Shown here: positions 7,153 through 10,000 of the stretch, piece after piece
How positions within the stretch are numbered: position 1 is the first letter of the stretch
Layout: each line of letters opens with the position of its first letter
Origin: Anaerolinea sp.
GTDB taxonomy: Bacteria; Chloroflexota; Anaerolineae; Anaerolineales; Anaerolineaceae
Direction: 5' to 3'
Length of the DNA: 10,000 nt
Assembly: GCA_020216845.1 (NCBI GenBank)
Contig: JAIWNK010000064.1
Span: forward strand, 1-10,000
The notes under the pieces: generated by a model
Seen by the model: the letters and a program-made list of their open reading frames with translations, nothing else
What the model was told of the DNA's origin: nothing
Databases searched by the model: none
Program-made: the position numbers and the translations under genes

Positions 7153-8448
7153 ATGAAAACCCTAAACCTGATCGAGAAACGCATCAACCGCGCCCTTGCC
7201 CCCACCGACTTGCCGACAACACAACGCCGCAATTACATCAATGTAGAATTGGACGCAATCGGCATCGGCTTATCCAACACTGCGGCCAACTTTCTGCCGG
7301 TCTTTCTCACCCGCCTGGGCGCAACCAACTCACAAGTTGGTTGGCTTAGCTCCATGCCCGCCATCACCGGCCTGCTACTTTCCATTCCACTTGGGCGTTT
7401 TCTGCAAAACCGACGTTTCATCGTGCCCTGGTTCAGTGCGGCGCGTTTGGGCGTCATCAGCGCCTATGCCCTCACCGGCCTGGTAACCATGCTCTTACCG
7501 CCGCAATGGAGCGTGATCGCCATCCTGGCCGTTTGGGCACTTGCCACGCTGCCGCAAACCGTTGTCTCCATCTGTTTTTCAGTGGTGATGAATGCCGTTG
7601 CCGGACCTGCCGGACGCTTCGAATTAATGTCACGGCGCTGGTCCATCCTGGGCACCACAACCTTCATCAGCGTTTTGATCATTGGGCAAATTTTGCGCGC
7701 CAATGAAATTAATTTTCCGATCAACTACCAAAATGCCTTCATTGCCCTATCAATCGGGGGCCTGATTAGCTTTTACTTTTCCAGTCATATCAAGCTGCCA
7801 CCTTCCGAAGTGCGCGTTGAGCTGAGTGGCAAAACCTTGCGCGAAAAAGTCGGCGACTATCTACATCTCATTCGCAGTGACCGCCCGTTTATCTCCTTCC
7901 TCTACAAACGTTTTGTCTATCTCTCTGGCTTTGCCATGACCGGCCCTCTGCTCCCGCTCTATTTTGTCAAAGACGTGCAAGCCGATGACGGCTGGATTGG
8001 CGCCATCACCGGCGCACGAACGTTGGCGCTGGTCATTGGCTATTGGCTCTGGACGCGCCAATCGCGCCAACACGGCAACCGCCGCGTGCTGCTCTGGACT
8101 ACGGCTGGGCTGGGCCTCTACCCCATTCTGGTTGCGCTAACCCATCAACCCTGGCAAATTGTCATCTACGCGGGTCTGGCAGGCATCTTCCAGGCGGGGC
8201 TTGACCTGGTCTTCTTCGATGAATTGATGAAAACCGTCCCGCCCGAATACAGCGCCACCTTTGTCTCTTTTGCCCAAAGTGTACAATTCATCCCTTCCAT
8301 TTTTGCGCCGTTACTTGGCACATTCTTGGGTGACCTGATTGGGCTTGGGCCTGCCTTGATTGTTGCCGGTGTGCTCAGCCTGGCTGGTTTTTTGCTGTTT
8401 TTGTTCGACCGCCGTCAATCGGCGCCAACCGCCTCAGCTGCCGGATAA
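7153..8448 (+). CDS. Major facilitator superfamily transporter
   Basis: The product is a 431-residue integral membrane protein with about twelve hydrophobic segments (roughly 34-55, 64-85, 93-114, 119-140, 163-182, 194-212, 246-272, 280-300, 313-330, 335-355, 368-392, 398-418). A charged central loop at about 213-245 separates the two halves. The second-to-third helix loop, PLGRFLQNRRF (79-89), resembles MFS motif A (GxLaDrxGrR), and AGPAGRFELMSRRWS occupies the fourth-to-fifth helix loop. The substrate cannot be read from the sequence. It begins 6 nt after the upstream stop with only a weak GAG as ribosome site, so it is probably translated by coupling in the operon. It has no obvious functional tie to the chaperone/radical SAM genes. 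Its 3' end overlaps the convergent phospholipase gene by 34 bp. Confidence 0.88.
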   Translation: MKTLNLIEKRINRALAPTDLPTTQRRNYINVELDAIGIGLSNTAANFLPVFLTRLGATNSQVGWLSSMPAITGLLLSIPLGRFLQNRRFIVPWFSAARLGVISAYALTGLVTMLLPPQWSVIAILAVWALATLPQTVVSICFSVVMNAVAGPAGRFELMSRRWSILGTTTFISVLIIGQILRANEINFPINYQNAFIALSIGGLISFYFSSHIKLPPSEVRVELSGKTLREKVGDYLHLIRSDRPFISFLYKRFVYLSGFAMTGPLLPLYFVKDVQADDGWIGAITGARTLALVIGYWLWTRQSRQHGNRRVLLWTTAGLGLYPILVALTHQPWQIVIYAGLAGIFQAGLDLVFFDELMKTVPPEYSATFVSFAQSVQFIPSIFAPLLGTFLGDLIGLGPALIVAGVLSLAGFLLFLFDRRQSAPTASAAG

Positions 8449-9578
8449 GCCTGACGAAAGACCTGCTCGGTTGCCCGATAGCCATCTGCGATCAGGCTTT
8501 TGTTGCGCTCGTCATAATCAATGATGCGCGCCGCATCGTAAAAGCGATTCGGCGCCACAACATGCACATGCACAAAACGATAGCGCGACAACAGCTCATC
8601 CCCTTTTTCGCGACCAAGCTGTGCCAGGCGATTGAACGACTCAATCAGCGCCAACCGCTCGCGAAAGCTTGCCAGCAGCATCCAATCCAGCGCATACGTC
8701 ACCGCCTGACTGAAATCGCGCGGCAGCGGTGGGCTTGCGTCTTCATCCTCGCCCGAAGTCCAGGGCGTCATCAGCACCACCACGACCTCCATCTCATCGT
8801 CGGGCGGACGGTCCGCAGCGGCATCCAATGCTGCGCCCAAAGGGGTATTTGAAACCACCGCCCCATCCCAATACAAGGATTTCGTCTCCTCGTCGTGCGT
8901 CCAGGGATACACCATCGGAATGCTACAGCTTGCCAAAATGCGCTGCACATTAATGCCCTGCACCACATCACGGCGCGGCTTGCCCGTGCTGCGGCTGCGA
9001 ATGGTGCGATTACTGAAAATCACCCGTTCGCCGGTTGCAACCCGCGTGGCATTGATCAGCAAAGTCTGTTGGCTATGTTCAATCTTGCCCGGGTCAATCT
9101 TCAAGCGCTGCTCCAGTGTGCGGCGCAGCGGCCCGGTATCCAACAGACTGCACCAACGCCCCAAAGCCCAATCCCCCAGCTTGCCCAACCCGGGCAACGC
9201 CTCTTGCCACCAATCGGGAATATACGACGTTGCCTCTTGTGCCGACACCTGCCCCAAGGAAGCGCCAATCATCTTCTTCATCACGCGGTTAATCAGCCGA
9301 CGCGAGAGCCAGCTCATCCCCGGCGGCAGCCCTTCAATATCGCGCTCGCGCACCTGCACCCAAAACTCTTGCAATTCATCGGCGCTGATGCCCTGCACAA
9401 TTGCCGCCCCGTTGACCGCCCCAATCGAAGTCCCGACGACAATATCCGGCGTCCAGGGCTGCTGATGCTGCGCATCCACCCCCGGCTTTTGCGCCTGCAT
9501 CAAATAGCGATACACGCCCGCATGAAAAGCTCCCCGTCCCCCGCCGCCCGAAAGCACCAACGCCCGAATCGTTGCCAT
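8415..9578 (-). CDS. Patatin-like phospholipase
   Basis: The product is 387 residues with the complete patatin catalytic set. The oxyanion-hole loop SGGGGRGAFHAGV is at 10-22, the nucleophile Ser51 lies in GTSIG (49-53), and the catalytic Asp238 is in the DGA motif (238-240) followed by VVSNTPLGAAL. Proteins of this family use a Ser-Asp dyad to hydrolyse acyl esters of lipids. No signal peptide is seen, so the protein is likely cytosolic or peripheral at the membrane. The segment between Ser and Asp includes a Trp-rich insert (about 88-145) of unknown role. GGAGG (9585-9589 read on the minus strand) lies 6 nt before the ATG. A sigma70-like promoter and an inverted repeat lie just upstream. 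The upstream neighbour in the same direction is a histidine phosphatase; the gene ends inside the convergent MFS gene. Lipid specificity, and whether the enzyme is housekeeping or has a defence role, cannot be judged. No cyclic-nucleotide synthase is nearby, which argues against a CBASS-type effector. Confidence 0.93.
   Translation of the reverse strand: MATIRALVLSGGGGRGAFHAGVYRYLMQAQKPGVDAQHQQPWTPDIVVGTSIGAVNGAAIVQGISADELQEFWVQVRERDIEGLPPGMSWLSRRLINRVMKKMIGASLGQVSAQEATSYIPDWWQEALPGLGKLGDWALGRWCSLLDTGPLRRTLEQRLKIDPGKIEHSQQTLLINATRVATGERVIFSNRTIRSRSTGKPRRDVVQGINVQRILASCSIPMVYPWTHDEETKSLYWDGAVVSNTPLGAALDAAADRPPDDEMEVVVVLMTPWTSGEDEDASPPLPRDFSQAVTYALDWMLLASFRERLALIESFNRLAQLGREKGDELLSRYRFVHVHVVAPNRFYDAARIIDYDERNKSLIADGYRATEQVFRQAYPAAEAVGAD
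8447..8501 (+). terminator. Candidate intrinsic terminator of the + strand operon, inside the phospholipase gene
   Basis: AAGCCTGA (8447-8454) begins at the MFS stop codon and pairs perfectly with TCAGGCTT (8492-8499), which is followed by two more T to give a run of four at 8498-8501. The 37-nt loop is long for an intrinsic terminator, but it contains a small hairpin (TCGG 8467-8470 with CCGA 8475-8478) that could shorten it. On the minus strand the stem is not followed by a T run, so it would act on the + strand only. The T tract is short, so this is a moderate candidate. Confidence 0.35.
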
Positions 9579-9592
9579 CTTGCACCTCCATG

Positions 9593-9644
9593 TGCCATGC
9601 CCAAACCAATTGCTAGCTTGATTATACAGAATTCAGGCATGGCA
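9593..9644. repeat. 9-bp inverted repeat around the phospholipase promoter
   Basis: TGCCATGCC at 9593-9601 is the exact reverse complement of GGCATGGCA at 9636-9644. The arms are 34 bp apart, and their centres are 43 bp apart, close to four helical turns. The distal arm lies in the spacer between the proposed -35 and -10 boxes, and the proximal arm in the 5' untranslated region. This arrangement fits a pair of operator sites for a repressor. It is not an RNA hairpin of this transcript, since the distal arm is upstream of the expected start site. Confidence 0.4.
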
Positions 9645-9649
9645 TACAA
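9621..9649 (-). promoter_or_regulatory. Sigma70-like promoter of the phospholipase gene
   Basis: Read on the minus strand, a perfect -10 box TATAAT (9621-9626) stands 17 bp after TTGTAT (9644-9649), which keeps the TTG of the -35 consensus. Transcription would start near 9614, giving a leader of about 36 nt before the ATG at 9578. The -10 and spacing are good and the -35 is weak, which fits an activated or regulated promoter. It lies in the 112-bp gap between the two minus-strand genes. Confidence 0.5.
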
Positions 9650-9690
9650 ACCCCTTCTGCTCATGCAGCGCATAGCAACTGCGCAAAAGC

Positions 9691-10000
9691 TCAGGTCACC
9701 AGCTCTGGCGGCAAAAAGTTGACCCGATTCTGATAGACAAAGTCGATCCATTCCTCATTGAAATCGATCCGCGTGATGGCAACGTTGTTGAAAACAAACC
9801 AGATTCCCTCTGGACCGGGACGCTTGAGCACAATATTGACAAACCAGTTATAAAAGCCGCCATGGCTGAAAAACGCCACGCGGTCATGCGTCCCGCCATG
9901 GCGTTGCAACAGCTCGGTCAACACGCGTTGGGCGCGCACCGCACGCTCAGGCCGTTCTTCAAAGGACCGGTTCCACCAGCCCTCCGGCTTCAGCTCATCG
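9691..10000 (-). CDS. Histidine phosphatase family protein, C-terminal part; 5' end outside the window
   Basis: The frame is open from the right edge and ends with TGA at 9691-9693. A GTG at 9939 could be read as a start, but the coding frame continues beyond it to the edge (reading DELKPEGWWNRSFEERPERA), so that GTG is internal. The visible about 102 residues are the C-terminal part of a phosphoglycerate mutase-like domain. HDRVAFFSHGGF contains the second catalytic histidine (codon 9862-9864), NNVAITRIDF is the usual core strand after it, and the end FLPPELVT is typical of bacterial members. The N-terminal RHG motif carrying the phospho-accepting histidine is outside the window, so activity cannot be confirmed. 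The family removes phosphate from small metabolites or phosphoproteins; the substrate is unknown. It is transcribed toward the phospholipase gene, 112 bp away, which has its own promoter. Confidence 0.85.
   Translation of the reverse strand, partial: DELKPEGWWNRSFEERPERAVRAQRVLTELLQRHGGTHDRVAFFSHGGFYNWFVNIVLKRPGPEGIWFVFNNVAITRIDFNEEWIDFVYQNRVNFLPPELVT

Noticed and set aside
8415..9578. Patatin gene as an antiphage (CapV-like) effector
   Set aside because: No CD-NTase, sensor or other defence gene is nearby, the neighbour is a histidine phosphatase, and patatin-like lipases are common housekeeping enzymes.
9668..9684. GCGCA/TGCGC hairpin after the histidine phosphatase stop as a terminator
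   Set aside because: The stem is only 5 bp and no T run follows it in the direction of transcription.
8895..9722. 275-codon open frame on the + strand opposite the phospholipase
   Set aside because: It is antisense to an intact catalytic patatin gene, has Pro/Arg/His-rich low-quality translation, and covers the phospholipase promoter.

Overview
The window looks like chromosomal DNA from a moderately GC-rich bacterium. The gene set (WD40 propeller proteins, a lidless Hsp70 with its own GrpE, and the DUF1257/DUF2997 pair) and the protein style suggest Chloroflexota, but this is a weak inference from gene content. No rRNA, tRNA, CRISPR array, insertion sequence or phage gene is visible. Coding density is very high: the largest gap is 112 bp, and the + strand is C-rich throughout.

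From the left edge to 8448 there is one tightly packed + strand run of eight genes. In order they are a 5'-truncated helical-repeat/WD40 protein, a GrpE-like nucleotide exchange factor, an Hsp70-like ATPase, a DUF1257 (Ycf35-type) protein, a small DUF2997 protein, a short radical SAM activase-like protein, a second and complete helical-repeat/WD40 protein, and an MFS transporter. Gaps are 6 to 37 nt, and two junctions overlap (4 and 11 nt), so this is very probably one operon whose promoter lies left of the window. The first seven genes look like a functional unit. Two paralogous scaffold proteins with the same architecture and the same acidic C-terminal tail bracket a dedicated chaperone pair and a DUF1257-DUF2997-radical SAM trio. 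I cannot assign a known pathway. The best reading is an uncharacterised machine that folds, remodels or chemically modifies a protein client, and its 5' end (possibly an AAA+ ATPase or the client) is off the left edge. The MFS transporter is co-transcribed by position but has no obvious functional link.

The right end (8415 to 10000) is on the - strand. It holds a complete patatin-like phospholipase with its own promoter and a candidate operator, and the C-terminal part of a histidine phosphatase that runs off the right edge. The phospholipase and MFS genes converge and overlap tail to tail by 34 bp. A candidate terminator for the + strand operon lies inside the phospholipase coding sequence.

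The points most worth following up are the operon as a system, a histidine where Hsp70 ATPases have a catalytic-site aspartate, the shared tail of the two propeller proteins, and the inverted repeat around the phospholipase promoter.
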